Assembly: GCA_937914685.1 (NCBI GenBank)
Contig: CALDNY010000297.1
Span: forward strand, 1 to 35,971
Direction: 5' to 3'
Length of the DNA: 35,971 nt
DNA from: an uncultured Kordiimonadaceae bacterium
GTDB lineage: Bacteria; Pseudomonadota; Alphaproteobacteria; Sphingomonadales; Emcibacteraceae
Position 1 is the stretch's first letter, and every line of letters starts with the position of its first letter. Below the pieces are notes generated by a model. That model was given only the letters and a program-made list of their open reading frames with translations. It did no database searches and was not told where the DNA came from. The translations under genes and the position numbers were made by a program. Of the stretch, positions 9,270-19,219 are shown one piece after another.

Positions 9270-10262
9270 TCAGATGTTAATGTGTTGATTATCGTACTGT
9301 TGAAGCACGCCCTTAAGAATAGAATACATTAGTGCCACAGAAGGTGTAAGTTGAGAATGTTTGCGTTTAAGCATCAATACTGGACGCGTTACACGCAAAC
9401 TGGGGTGATCAATCGCTTGCATAATCCCAGAATCGAGTTCATGTATCACCAGTTCGTGAGGCATTAAACTCAATGCATCACCCTCAATAACATGGCCAAT
9501 TGCGAGCCTTATTCCATCTAACCTGAGCAAATCTGTCGGCGGATCAACCCCCTCAGAAGCGAACATGTCAACAACACCCGACCAAATACTGGACAGTCCC
9601 ATTGGAACAACCCACGGAAATCGAGCATAATCACTCAAAGTTCTATCAAGAATATCTGTTAGAGGATGATTAACACGCCCCATTACCACATCGATTTCTT
9701 CATATATTTTTTCAACCTCGAGCTCAGCATCTATATAAGTTCCATGTGGTGGAGCGACCACCGCAAACTCAATTTCACCTGCAAGGATCATAGGTATAAG
9801 TTTGCTTGATAGACCAACATACGATTTTACGCCAACATCATTTGTCCGTTGTTTTAATCCCTTCACCGCACGCGGAAACAATCGAGACGTAAAACTCGGC
9901 CCCACGCCTACCCTGATTTCACCTTTGCTATAACCACGAAGTGCTAATATTTCAAGGCTAGCGTTACGACTTTCAGCTAATATTAGTTTAGCACGTCGGA
10001 CCAAGTGATCTGCGTAAATAGTAGGCTTAACTCCCGTTGGTAAGCGCTCAAACAACTTCACTTCAAGCACCTCTTCGAGCTTCGCAATTGCCTTACTCAC
10101 TGCTTGCTGAGATACTGAATTCAATGCCGCAGCATGATGAAAGTTTTTCGTCTCATAGGCAGCCAAAAAATGTTCCAGACGATGAGGCTCCAGATAGGTT
10201 TTTGATGCAACAGGCAATTTTTGCAGTTCATTTAATGTGATTTGGTTGTCAGTATCGTCCAT
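9270..10262 (-). CDS. LysR family transcriptional regulator
   Basis: 330 aa; N-terminal HTH (LEHFLAAYETKNFHHAAALNSVSQQAVSKAIAKLEEVLEVKLFERLP) and LysR substrate-binding region. Confidence 0.92.
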   Translation of the reverse strand: MDDTDNQITLNELQKLPVASKTYLEPHRLEHFLAAYETKNFHHAAALNSVSQQAVSKAIAKLEEVLEVKLFERLPTGVKPTIYADHLVRRAKLILAESRNASLEILALRGYSKGEIRVGVGPSFTSRLFPRAVKGLKQRTNDVGVKSYVGLSSKLIPMILAGEIEFAVVAPPHGTYIDAELEVEKIYEEIDVVMGRVNHPLTDILDRTLSDYARFPWVVPMGLSSIWSGVVDMFASEGVDPPTDLLRLDGIRLAIGHVIEGDALSLMPHELVIHELDSGIMQAIDHPSLRVTRPVLMLKRKHSQLTPSVALMYSILKGVLQQYDNQHINI

Positions 10263-10375
10263 ATGATTGTTACAAGATATGTGTACATTGATGTAAACTT
10301 ACTTGCACTACTATTCCTTTTTCTGATGAAAATAAGCCTTGAACTAAGTTGGATTAACATAAATAACTCACTAAA

Positions 10376-11368
10376 TTAGGAAACTTTGATAATCGTTTTA
10401 CCAAAATTTTTGCCGTTCATTAAACGTGCGAACGCTTCTGGCGCTTGATCAAGTCCATCGGACACGTCTTCGGTATATTTTATTTTATCACTATCCAAAA
10501 GTGGTATAGCGTAGTCTAAGAATTCCTGTATTTTATCAAAGAAATCGTAAACCACTAAACCACGCACAGTTGCGCGGGCTTTAATAATAGTAGCCGGATT
10601 TGGTCCAGGAGGAATAACGTCAGTGTTGTATTGGGCCATAAGACCACAAAGAACGACCCGTGCACCGATGGCTAATTGCTGCATCACAGTATCAAGCATA
10701 TCACCGCCGACATTATCAAAATAATAATCAACCCCATTAGGACACTCGCGTCTAATAGCGTCCGCCAGTTCTTCGGTTTTATAATTGATTGTTCCGTGAA
10801 ATCCTGCAGTATCATGCAGCCATCCGCACTTTTCATCTGATCCTGCAATACCGATTACCCGACAGCCTAAATTGAGCGCCATCTGTCCTACCATTGAACC
10901 CACTGCACCAGACGCTGCGGAGACAAGAACGGTATCAGTTTCTTTCAATTCACCAAGATAAAATACTCCCGCATATGCCGTTAGTCCTGGCATTCCCATT
11001 ATTCCAAGCGCGAGCGAGGCAGGTTCCAGGCGCGAATCGACGGGCTTTACATCACTTGCAGGAGCGGTAAAATACTTCTGCCATCCGCCATGAAACGTAA
11101 TTTTATCGCCAATTTTGAAGTCTGCACCATTTGGATCAATTACTTCCCCTACGCACTCGCCGCGCATCAGATCACCCGGATTAATGGTGCCCGAAATATG
11201 CCGTCCGCTAATCTGACCCCTCATATAAGGATCAAGCGACAGATAAAGCGTTTTACACAAAATTTCACCATCAGCAGGAACGGGAGTATTGGCAGCTATA
11301 ACCTCGAAATTATCCGTATTAGGATTTCCTTCTGGCTTGGATTTTAGTTTGACTTGAGTATTTGACAT
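10376..11368 (-). CDS. NADP-dependent MDR-family oxidoreductase (CurA / leukotriene B4 12-hydroxydehydrogenase-like)
   Basis: 330 aa; LYLSLDPYMRGQ, VLVSAASGAVGSMVGQMALNLGCRVIGIAGSDEKC, YFDNVGGDMLDTVM. Confidence 0.92.
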   Translation of the reverse strand: MSNTQVKLKSKPEGNPNTDNFEVIAANTPVPADGEILCKTLYLSLDPYMRGQISGRHISGTINPGDLMRGECVGEVIDPNGADFKIGDKITFHGGWQKYFTAPASDVKPVDSRLEPASLALGIMGMPGLTAYAGVFYLGELKETDTVLVSAASGAVGSMVGQMALNLGCRVIGIAGSDEKCGWLHDTAGFHGTINYKTEELADAIRRECPNGVDYYFDNVGGDMLDTVMQQLAIGARVVLCGLMAQYNTDVIPPGPNPATIIKARATVRGLVVYDFFDKIQEFLDYAIPLLDSDKIKYTEDVSDGLDQAPEAFARLMNGKNFGKTIIKVS

Positions 11369-11377
11369 CTTGGAGCC

Positions 11378-12634
11378 CTAAAGTAAGAAAAGTGATAAAG
11401 AAGGCCAGAACGTAACGATCAGTAGGCCAATGAACATAAGAAGTAGGAACGGCAGCACCGACTTGGCTATTAGCCAAAAGTCTTCTTTGAAGACCCCCAT
11501 GGCAACAATAAGGTTAAGACCAAGTGGCGGGGTCAAATAACCCAGCTCAAGATTTACGATCATGACCACGCCGAAGTGAGTGAGGTCAACACCCTGTGCC
11601 AAAGCAAGCGGCGCAAGAAGCGGAGCCAAAATGAGGATCGCTGAGCCAATATCAACGAAGCAACCAACAACAAGTAGACCCACCAAGGTCATCAGCAGGA
11701 ATGATGTCTGACTGGTGACATTTGCCTGAATAATCTCAACTAGGGCATGCGGCACATGCTCATAAGCCAAAAACGTATTGATGGAAAGGGCCATCATCAG
11801 AAGCGGAATAAGAGAGCCGAGCATAGTCGCCGTTTCAATGATGACCTTTTGCAGATCATCGAAGTTCATTTCCTTATGAACGAATATCTCAATGATGACC
11901 GCATAAAATACTGCGACCGCAGCGGATTCTGTAGCGGTGAAAAGACCAGAGTAAATGCCGCCCAAAATAAGCACGGGCATAAAGAGCGCGAATACCCCCT
12001 TTTTAGTCACCATGATCATTTCAGAAATATGAAACTGACCGCGCTCCACTTTCCTATTTCGAACGAGCGCATAAATTCCCATCATTACCGTCAACAAAAC
12101 CGCCGGACCGATGCCAGCTTTGAACAGGTCCGCGATGGATGTTTGGGTCATGACGCCATAAAGAATAAGCGGAATACTTGGCGGGACAATAATCCCAAGT
12201 GTACCCGCTGCACAAAGTGACCCGAGGGCGAACTTTTTTGAATAACCTGCTTTAAGTAGTGCCGGATACATGATCGAACCCACCGCGATCAGTGTCACCG
12301 TTGATGATCCAGAAATCGCGGCGAAAAAAGCGCAAGAAAGAATGGTTGCAATGGCCAGCCCACCGGGAACCGGCGCCGTCGCCACCCGCATCATGGTAAT
12401 AAGGCGCTCAGCAATACTGCCTTGCGACATAATATTACCCGCGAGGATAAACAGCGGTATAGACAGAAGCACTTCCTGATCAGCCGCCGCCCAAAGGTCC
12501 ATGACAACATAGCTTAGCTCCCCATCACCCCAAACCACATAACACCACCCGGCAACAAACCCGAGGATCACAACAATGCGTTGCCGCAGCAGAAGACCAA
12601 TAACAATGAGTGCGATAAAAAGAAAAGTCATCAT
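11378..12634 (-). CDS. TRAP transporter large permease subunit (DctM-like)
   Basis: 418 aa polytopic protein; IPLFILAGNIMSQGSIAERLI, GSLCAAGTLGIIVPPSIPLILYGVMTQTSIADLFKAGIGP, LGYLTPPLGLNLIV. Confidence 0.95.
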   Translation of the reverse strand: MMTFLFIALIVIGLLLRQRIVVILGFVAGWCYVVWGDGELSYVVMDLWAAADQEVLLSIPLFILAGNIMSQGSIAERLITMMRVATAPVPGGLAIATILSCAFFAAISGSSTVTLIAVGSIMYPALLKAGYSKKFALGSLCAAGTLGIIVPPSIPLILYGVMTQTSIADLFKAGIGPAVLLTVMMGIYALVRNRKVERGQFHISEMIMVTKKGVFALFMPVLILGGIYSGLFTATESAAVAVFYAVIIEIFVHKEMNFDDLQKVIIETATMLGSLIPLLMMALSINTFLAYEHVPHALVEIIQANVTSQTSFLLMTLVGLLVVGCFVDIGSAILILAPLLAPLALAQGVDLTHFGVVMIVNLELGYLTPPLGLNLIVAMGVFKEDFWLIAKSVLPFLLLMFIGLLIVTFWPSLSLFLL

Positions 12635-13152
12635 TCTTTTAGACCCTCTTTTGTTGCCATATCGCTGTTATCGCCGGGTCTTAATTCGGGATATAACGCG
12701 TATAATCCATGCCTGACAAATCCAACAAAGAATGCGAGCGGAATTACCGACTGCATCGGCCATATAACAATGCGAAGCATTCGCGAAGTTTCTTCAAGCA
12801 GATAAGTTTCATAAACAACCCCGACAGCGACAACTGCGAACACCAAACAAAACAGTGCATGCAGACTTTCCTGTAGGGAAATAATTTGAAATTCCCATAA
12901 TTTGGGAAGAAAATTATCAGCAAACTTTGGCCTTAAATGTCGACCCTTATGAGACGCCAGTCCAAAGCTAATGAGCGCGGTTACAATCATCGCGTAAACG
13001 GCAATACGCATTGCCCCAGCAATGCCAACTCCAACCAACTTTCTGATAATCACATCAGCAATAATAACCAGCGTCATTACCGAAAACGCAAATACCGCGA
13101 CCGCTTTTTCAAAACGGTAGACTTTATCAAGGAAATCTTTTGCATTTTCCAT
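12631..13152 (-). CDS. TRAP transporter small permease subunit (DctQ-like)
   Basis: 173 aa, four predicted TM segments, immediately upstream of and overlapping the DctM-like gene. Confidence 0.9.
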   Translation of the reverse strand: MENAKDFLDKVYRFEKAVAVFAFSVMTLVIIADVIIRKLVGVGIAGAMRIAVYAMIVTALISFGLASHKGRHLRPKFADNFLPKLWEFQIISLQESLHALFCLVFAVVAVGVVYETYLLEETSRMLRIVIWPMQSVIPLAFFVGFVRHGLYALYPELRPGDNSDMATKEGLKE

Positions 13153-14235
13153 TTATTGTGCGCCCTTTTTTGAAACGCGCCTTCGATAGTCTTCGCGTCC
13201 CTCAATCATTGCATCATAAATTTCCTGTGACCGACCACCGATCTCGGCAATTATTTGTTTATAATTGTCTTTTGTCGCTTCTTTCCAAACTGCCTTTTGA
13301 GCATCATCGAGATCATAAACATTTATCGCCTCATTACTTCTCAAATTTGCAAGCAAGCCATCGGACATTTTACGAACACTTGCCCGTGATTCCTCGGATG
13401 CAGGAAATGCATTTCTTACCTGTTCCTGATCCGCTGGTGACAGGCTGTCAAACCATTCCTTATTGGCAACGAGCACACCTGAATCGTAGGAATGTTGGGT
13501 AAGCGTCAGGTGATGCGCCTCACTGGATAGACCGGTAAAGGCATAAATAACCACATTTGTCTCACCGCCCTGAATAAGACCAGTTTGAAGCGACGGAATA
13601 ACGTCACCCACTTCCATCTGATGAATATCACCGCCAAGAGATAGCATCATAACCTGTGCTGCTTCAGATGCTTGTGTTCGCAGTCTAAACCCATTCGCAT
13701 CTTGCGGTAAAATTAGTGGATCCCTGGCATACATATGAGCCCAACCCACTTCGACCCACCTAAGCAGCACCATACCTTTTTCGGCAAACAGTGGCTGAAA
13801 AACATCGAGCATGTGATTGTCCATCACATAATCAACCTCTTCGAAACTATCAAAAACATACGGGGACAAAAGCACCGACATTTCCGGAATAACCGCTGAG
13901 CCGCCGCCAATGGTAAAGCCGCCAAACTGTATTCGGTTGCGCCTTACGTTCGTCATAGAGATAGGTTCGCCGCCCACTTCACCACGGATCAATAGCTTAA
14001 CGTCAAAATTGCTGCCTGTTTCATTGGCGGCCAAAAGGTTTTTGTTAAAAATTTGCCAGTCCGCATCCCACGGCGTACCTGGTGCAGCAAAGGCACCAGC
14101 AATTAACTTGACCTGCGCACCTTCCTCTAGATCCGTTTTGTCAGTTGAAAGTAAAAAGAAATAGAGACCAAAGAGCATCGGGATGATAAACAAAACCCAT
14201 CCACCTAGCGCCTTTAGTCTCGACCTATCATCCAT
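13153..14235 (-). CDS. TRAP transporter substrate-binding protein (DctP-like)
   Basis: 360 aa; N-terminal signal/anchor, DctP-type body (GLRLRTQASEAAQVMMLSLGGD-like segment, VGDVIPSLQTGLIQGGETN), adjacent to DctQM. Confidence 0.9.
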   Translation of the reverse strand: MDDRSRLKALGGWVLFIIPMLFGLYFFLLSTDKTDLEEGAQVKLIAGAFAAPGTPWDADWQIFNKNLLAANETGSNFDVKLLIRGEVGGEPISMTNVRRNRIQFGGFTIGGGSAVIPEMSVLLSPYVFDSFEEVDYVMDNHMLDVFQPLFAEKGMVLLRWVEVGWAHMYARDPLILPQDANGFRLRTQASEAAQVMMLSLGGDIHQMEVGDVIPSLQTGLIQGGETNVVIYAFTGLSSEAHHLTLTQHSYDSGVLVANKEWFDSLSPADQEQVRNAFPASEESRASVRKMSDGLLANLRSNEAINVYDLDDAQKAVWKEATKDNYKQIIAEIGGRSQEIYDAMIEGREDYRRRVSKKGAQ

Positions 14236-14253
14236 AGTATTACCTTTTTTACC

Positions 14254-16110
14254 TTAACCCCAGGTTGGCTGAATGGGCGCTTCAAGCCCTGTTTCTTTCA
14301 GACAATTAGCGCGAAGCTCATCCATTGATGGCCCCAAATTGAAAATCTGGTCCGTCTTAATGGTTGGTGCCATTTCAACGCGAAGTGCATCTGTTGCCGC
14401 CACATCGATTGAAAAATCATCGTTTATCACCACACCGTATGATCTTGCGCCTTCTATACCTATTAAGCCCCGTTTCACTTCAAGTGCTACTTTATCAGCG
14501 TCACGCTCAAGCGGGTTGCCCCATCCGGCACCGCCCCATGTATTGTAATAAAGTATATCGTCCTTTTCGACTTCAATATCATCACATTTGGACGGCAGCG
14601 CCACTTCCTTGCCATCGGCGCGCACCAATGTTTTTGTTGAACGCATTCCAGGATTTCCGCCATTTACGCCCCACGGATAAATAAACCAGCGATCATCATG
14701 GATCGAAATAGTGCCTTTTTCAAGGAAGCGGTATTTAATGGATATACCGTTACCACCGCGGTTCAGACCAGCTCCACCGCTATCAGCAATGCTTTCATAG
14801 CGTTCAATGCGAAGCGGAAAATAGGCTTCCAAAAATTCATTGGGAACGTTGGTAAATCCTGGCCAAAGTGAATGGCCATCCGGACCATCACCAAACGGAC
14901 GTCCCGGTATACCGCCAAATCCAATTTGAAACAGCTGGAACCATTCACTGTTTTTATCATATCCTGAATACATAAGATGCGGGCTTGATGAAAATCCGGC
15001 CGCACTTAAAAACTCCGGCTGCCGTTGACCAAGAAGGGCACCGAGCACATCGAAAATTCGCCCAAGTGCGTGGGTCCGACAACTAAGTGCTGCCGGGAAT
15101 TTCGGCTTAAGAAGTGACCCTTCCGGAATACGAACATCGACAAGGTCATAAAAACCGTCATTGAACAAAATTTGCGGATCAAACACCATGATCATATATA
15201 TGCCAAAGAACATCTTGAGCATATTTTCATTCATCAGAAAATTAATGGAGCTTTCCGACTGTGGATCCGTCCCTTCCCAGTCCAGTATCACACGACCATT
15301 TTCTTTCCACATGGTACATTTGATTTTGTAGGGGCCGTATCCACGACCATCATCACAAACATAATCTTCGAAAGATACTTTTTCTTCACCGATTGAGGTT
15401 TCAATCAAATGGGCCATGGCACGCTTATTACGCTCTAAAAGCTTATCGGTGGCGGAAACAAAAACATCATCGCCAAAACGTTCACACATTTCAAGAACCC
15501 TGCGTTCTGCCATCCGGCACGCGGCGACGATTGCGTTGAGGTCTGCGCCTGCCCATTCAGGCATACGGCATTGATGGAGAACGATCTTTAAAATGTCATC
15601 CTGCCTCTCACCCTTTCTATACAGCTTGATCGGCGGGACCCTGATTCCTTCCTGGAATATGGAGATAGCCCGTGTAGGAAGCGATCCCGGAACCATACCA
15701 CCCACATCAGTCATATGGCCAAACATCGCACCCCATCCCACAAGCCGTTCTTCACGGTAAACAGGCATGAGTATCAACCAGTCGTTGGCGTGGCTCACCG
15801 CCCCGTCACAAGTATATGGATCAGATAACCAGAACACGTCACCTTCTTCGATGTCGCCGTCATAACCATCAAGAAATCCTTGAATGAAGGAACCAAACTG
15901 CCCCGCAAGCATTGCACCGTTATGGTCAGCGATCAGCGGGAACGCGTCCCCCTGTTCACGGATACCCGGTGACATGGCGGTGCGGAACAATGTCGCATCC
16001 ATTTCATGCCGGGCATTTTTAAGTGAATTTTCGATCAAATCTAAAGTAATTGGATCGACATCCACAGTGTTAAATGGCGAAGAGTTGTTTTCTATAATTT
16101 TTGCAACCAT
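14254..16110 (-). CDS. Hydantoinase B / 5-oxoprolinase B family protein
   Basis: 618 aa; VDPITLDLIENSLKNARHEMDATLFRTAMSPGIREQGDAFPLI, DVFWLSDPYTCDGAVSHANDW, GGAGLNRGGNGISIKY, GGAGWGNPLERD. Confidence 0.93.
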   Translation of the reverse strand: MVAKIIENNSSPFNTVDVDPITLDLIENSLKNARHEMDATLFRTAMSPGIREQGDAFPLIADHNGAMLAGQFGSFIQGFLDGYDGDIEEGDVFWLSDPYTCDGAVSHANDWLILMPVYREERLVGWGAMFGHMTDVGGMVPGSLPTRAISIFQEGIRVPPIKLYRKGERQDDILKIVLHQCRMPEWAGADLNAIVAACRMAERRVLEMCERFGDDVFVSATDKLLERNKRAMAHLIETSIGEEKVSFEDYVCDDGRGYGPYKIKCTMWKENGRVILDWEGTDPQSESSINFLMNENMLKMFFGIYMIMVFDPQILFNDGFYDLVDVRIPEGSLLKPKFPAALSCRTHALGRIFDVLGALLGQRQPEFLSAAGFSSSPHLMYSGYDKNSEWFQLFQIGFGGIPGRPFGDGPDGHSLWPGFTNVPNEFLEAYFPLRIERYESIADSGGAGLNRGGNGISIKYRFLEKGTISIHDDRWFIYPWGVNGGNPGMRSTKTLVRADGKEVALPSKCDDIEVEKDDILYYNTWGGAGWGNPLERDADKVALEVKRGLIGIEGARSYGVVINDDFSIDVAATDALRVEMAPTIKTDQIFNLGPSMDELRANCLKETGLEAPIQPTWG

Positions 16111-16120
16111 GTCGACCTCC

Positions 16121-18172
16121 TTAATTTGCTGGATTAATTAAAATGTTACCGTAAGCATCGACCGCTGCCACATGATCACTTAAAATCAGTGTGGTCGAAT
16201 CCATTTCGGTAATGATGGCGGGTCCTGATATTTTATCACCCGACCTCAGTTTATCCCGGTCATAGACGCTGGCCTGCTTATCGCTATCGTCTATCCATAC
16301 TGTTGAATGTTCAATAAAGGCCGCTTGCGGATTACCGTCACCGCTTTCAATTTTACTGGCCTTCACATTTGCAGCCTTTCCAAGCACCGTAACCCGCAAG
16401 TTGACGAGCTCTATTGGCACATCAAGTCTGAAGGTGAAGAGCTTTTCATGTTCTTTGTGAAACGCATCAGAAAGTACGGAAAGTCCGCTAGCAGCAAAGC
16501 CATCAAGCTTGATCGGTAGAACCACCTCAAAGCCTTGACCCTGATATCGAACACCGGCTTCATATTCAACTTCCTGCTCATTTTGTGGCACACCTTGTCC
16601 AGCAAGTTCATCACTAACGTTAGATGCCATTTGTTTGAGAACAGCTTCAAGCTCCGCGCCGTCCGCCGTATCTAGCCTGCTTGAAAAACTGCGCGCCATT
16701 TCAGAACGCATCCTCGTTGTCGCGTCTCCGTAAGCACACAGCACACCTGGTGCACTTGGTATGATCACCGGCCATGATTGCGCAAGCTTACCAATGGCAT
16801 TTGCGTGCAGTGGTCCTCCACCGCCAAAAGCCATTAATGCGAAATCGCGGCTATCATAGCCCTGCTGTACAGAAACCAATCGGATCGCCCCGAACATATT
16901 CTCGTTTACAATATCGATAATGCCGGATGCAGCTTGTTTTAATCCAATGCCGAGTGCATCTGCTACTTTTTGCACTGCCACTGATGATGCATCCACATCA
17001 AGATCCATTTCACCACCAAGCAGTGACTTGGGCAGATAGCCTAGAACCACGTTGGCATCTGTCACCGTAGGAAGATCACCACCTTTACCGTAACATGCCG
17101 GTCCGGGCACCGCGCCAGCGCTTTCTGGCCCGACCCGCAGCGCTTGCGTAAGTTCAGGTACGTGGGCAATAGATCCGCCGCCGGCTCCAACGGTCTTTAC
17201 ATCAAGTGACGACGTCCTGACCGTTAAATCTCCCACTTCTGTATCACGAGTAAGGCGGGGCACACCATTTTCAATCAGCGACACATCCGTCGATGTCCCG
17301 CCCATATCGAGAGTTAGAATATTTTTAAATCCCGCGTGTTTTGCCACCCATACCGCACCGGTCACACCACCAGCAGGCCCGCTCATCAATAGCGCCACCG
17401 GCAGTTCTTCGGATTTTTCCACGGACATAAGACCGCCGTCTGAGCGAAGCAAATTAAGCTGCCCGTTCATATCCTGACCGCGAAGCTCATTCTTTAGATT
17501 GCGTACATAATTGGCCACGGTTGGACGAACTGCGGAATTTGCCACGGTTGTTAGCGCTCTCTCGTACTCTTGTTTTTCAGGAAGAATGTCAGAAGAAACA
17601 GATACCGGAATATCCGGCATTTCTTCTTTAACGATTGCCTCAACTTGTTTTTCATGAATATTATTGGCAAATGAGTTGATAAGGCAGACAGTCACCGCCT
17701 CCACATTTTCATCTCTTAAAACCTGAATTCGCTTGCGAAGGCCTTCTTCATCGAGCGCCTTCAGCACATTACCTTCTGAATCGAGGCGTTCACCTACTTC
17801 AATAGTACATTCAAGTGGCGCTAGCGGTTCCGGCTTATTCCAAATGATCCAGCCAGCGAGACCGCCCGGCACTAATGAGCGCGCCACATGAAGTACCTGA
17901 CGATATCCATCGGTTACAATCAAACCAACACGAGCAAATTTTCCTTGCAGAACTGCGTTTGTCGCCACGGTCGTACCGTGCATAAAGAATGATAGATCGG
18001 ACGGCTTTATACCGGCCATGTCACAAATTCTTTGCGTTCCACTGAGCACAGCCCGTGAAGGGTCATCAGGTGTAGACGGCACTTTACTTCGGTAAGTGCG
18101 TCCTGTTTCATCCTCTATCAGTAGCAAATCCGTGAAGGTCCCTCCCACATCTACGCCTAATCGATAATCCAT
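16121..18172 (-). CDS. Hydantoinase A / 5-oxoprolinase A family protein
   Basis: 683 aa; MDYRLGVDVGGTFTDLLLIED, FFMHGTTVATNAVLQ, LLMSGPAGGVTGA, TLDMGGTSTDVSLI, GGGSIAHV. Confidence 0.94.
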   Translation of the reverse strand: MDYRLGVDVGGTFTDLLLIEDETGRTYRSKVPSTPDDPSRAVLSGTQRICDMAGIKPSDLSFFMHGTTVATNAVLQGKFARVGLIVTDGYRQVLHVARSLVPGGLAGWIIWNKPEPLAPLECTIEVGERLDSEGNVLKALDEEGLRKRIQVLRDENVEAVTVCLINSFANNIHEKQVEAIVKEEMPDIPVSVSSDILPEKQEYERALTTVANSAVRPTVANYVRNLKNELRGQDMNGQLNLLRSDGGLMSVEKSEELPVALLMSGPAGGVTGAVWVAKHAGFKNILTLDMGGTSTDVSLIENGVPRLTRDTEVGDLTVRTSSLDVKTVGAGGGSIAHVPELTQALRVGPESAGAVPGPACYGKGGDLPTVTDANVVLGYLPKSLLGGEMDLDVDASSVAVQKVADALGIGLKQAASGIIDIVNENMFGAIRLVSVQQGYDSRDFALMAFGGGGPLHANAIGKLAQSWPVIIPSAPGVLCAYGDATTRMRSEMARSFSSRLDTADGAELEAVLKQMASNVSDELAGQGVPQNEQEVEYEAGVRYQGQGFEVVLPIKLDGFAASGLSVLSDAFHKEHEKLFTFRLDVPIELVNLRVTVLGKAANVKASKIESGDGNPQAAFIEHSTVWIDDSDKQASVYDRDKLRSGDKISGPAIITEMDSTTLILSDHVAAVDAYGNILINPAN

Positions 18173-19101
18173 ATTCTATTCCTTGCTCTTCTTAGTTCTT
18201 GATTTATTGGCGGAAAGATGCCTGATTTTGCCACCTGTGCAGGTACAGACTTATTCAGGACGGTTTCCAGCCATAGTGATGTTTCAATAATTTTGTTAAG
18301 ATCAACACCGGTTTCGATACCGCTACGATCCAGCATATAAACCAGATCGTCCGTTGAAATATTTCCTGTTGCGTGCGGTGCAAACGGGCAACCACCGATA
18401 CCGCCAATACTGGCATCAAGCACTTCAACTCCAGCGTCGATAGCCGCGATCGCATTAGCAAAGCCGGTATTTCGACTGTTATGAAGATGACAGCGCAGCT
18501 TAATATCCGGCACTTCATTCTTGACCGCATTAATCACTTCGGTGATTTGTTTTGGAACTGCCACACCGATAGTATCAGCCAAGCCGATTTCCGATGGCCC
18601 GGCTTTTGCCACTTGTTTTGCAATATTCACCACTTGATCGGTCGAGACTTCACCTTCAAAAGGACATCCAAATGCAGCACCAATAATGATATGCGCCTGC
18701 ATATTCGCAGTGTGCGCGTCATCGGCCATTTGGTTCCATTGTTTTATGGTTTCTGCGACCTCGACACCTTGATTTCGTTTGTTGAAAGCTTCGGTCGCGA
18801 CGACGGCGCAGCCAATTTCATCAAGCTCCAATGCCCGCGCCCTCTCGAACCCACGGTAATTGAGAACCAGCCCGGTATATCGCACATCATCATGTGCAGG
18901 TAGCATCCGCACTAGTTCTTCAGCGTCCGCCATTTGCGGAACGCGTTTAGGGTTCACAAAACTTGTCACTTCGATTCGGCGAAGTCCAGCGTCAATGGCC
19001 CGCGTGATCAACGCAAGCTTGTCAGCTGTTGCAACAAACTCTTTTTCGCTTTGTAATCCGTCCCTTGCAGACACTTCAACGATTTCGATATTGGTGGTCA
19101 T
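18157..19101 (-). CDS. Hydroxymethylglutaryl-CoA lyase family protein
   Basis: 314 aa; IVEVSARDGLQSEKEFVATADKLALI, LRCHLHNSRNTGFANAIAAIDAGVEVLDASIGGIGGCPFAPHATGNISTDDL with catalytic loop Cys. Confidence 0.93.
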   Translation of the reverse strand: MTTNIEIVEVSARDGLQSEKEFVATADKLALITRAIDAGLRRIEVTSFVNPKRVPQMADAEELVRMLPAHDDVRYTGLVLNYRGFERARALELDEIGCAVVATEAFNKRNQGVEVAETIKQWNQMADDAHTANMQAHIIIGAAFGCPFEGEVSTDQVVNIAKQVAKAGPSEIGLADTIGVAVPKQITEVINAVKNEVPDIKLRCHLHNSRNTGFANAIAAIDAGVEVLDASIGGIGGCPFAPHATGNISTDDLVYMLDRSGIETGVDLNKIIETSLWLETVLNKSVPAQVAKSGIFPPINQELRRARNRIWIID

Positions 19102-19219
19102 CCGTCCTCATACTTGCATTTAATTTATTATTGAATTTATTCTATACAAGGATGGACTATAATGGCAAGATATTATATCATTATATCATTATTACTATTA
19201 AACGTGGGATTATTAAAAA

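Noticed and set aside
10262-10330. TTACA...TGTAA arms upstream of LysR as an autoregulatory box
   Set aside because: Five-bp arms with a 17-nt gap in AT-rich DNA; not distinguishable from chance by eye.
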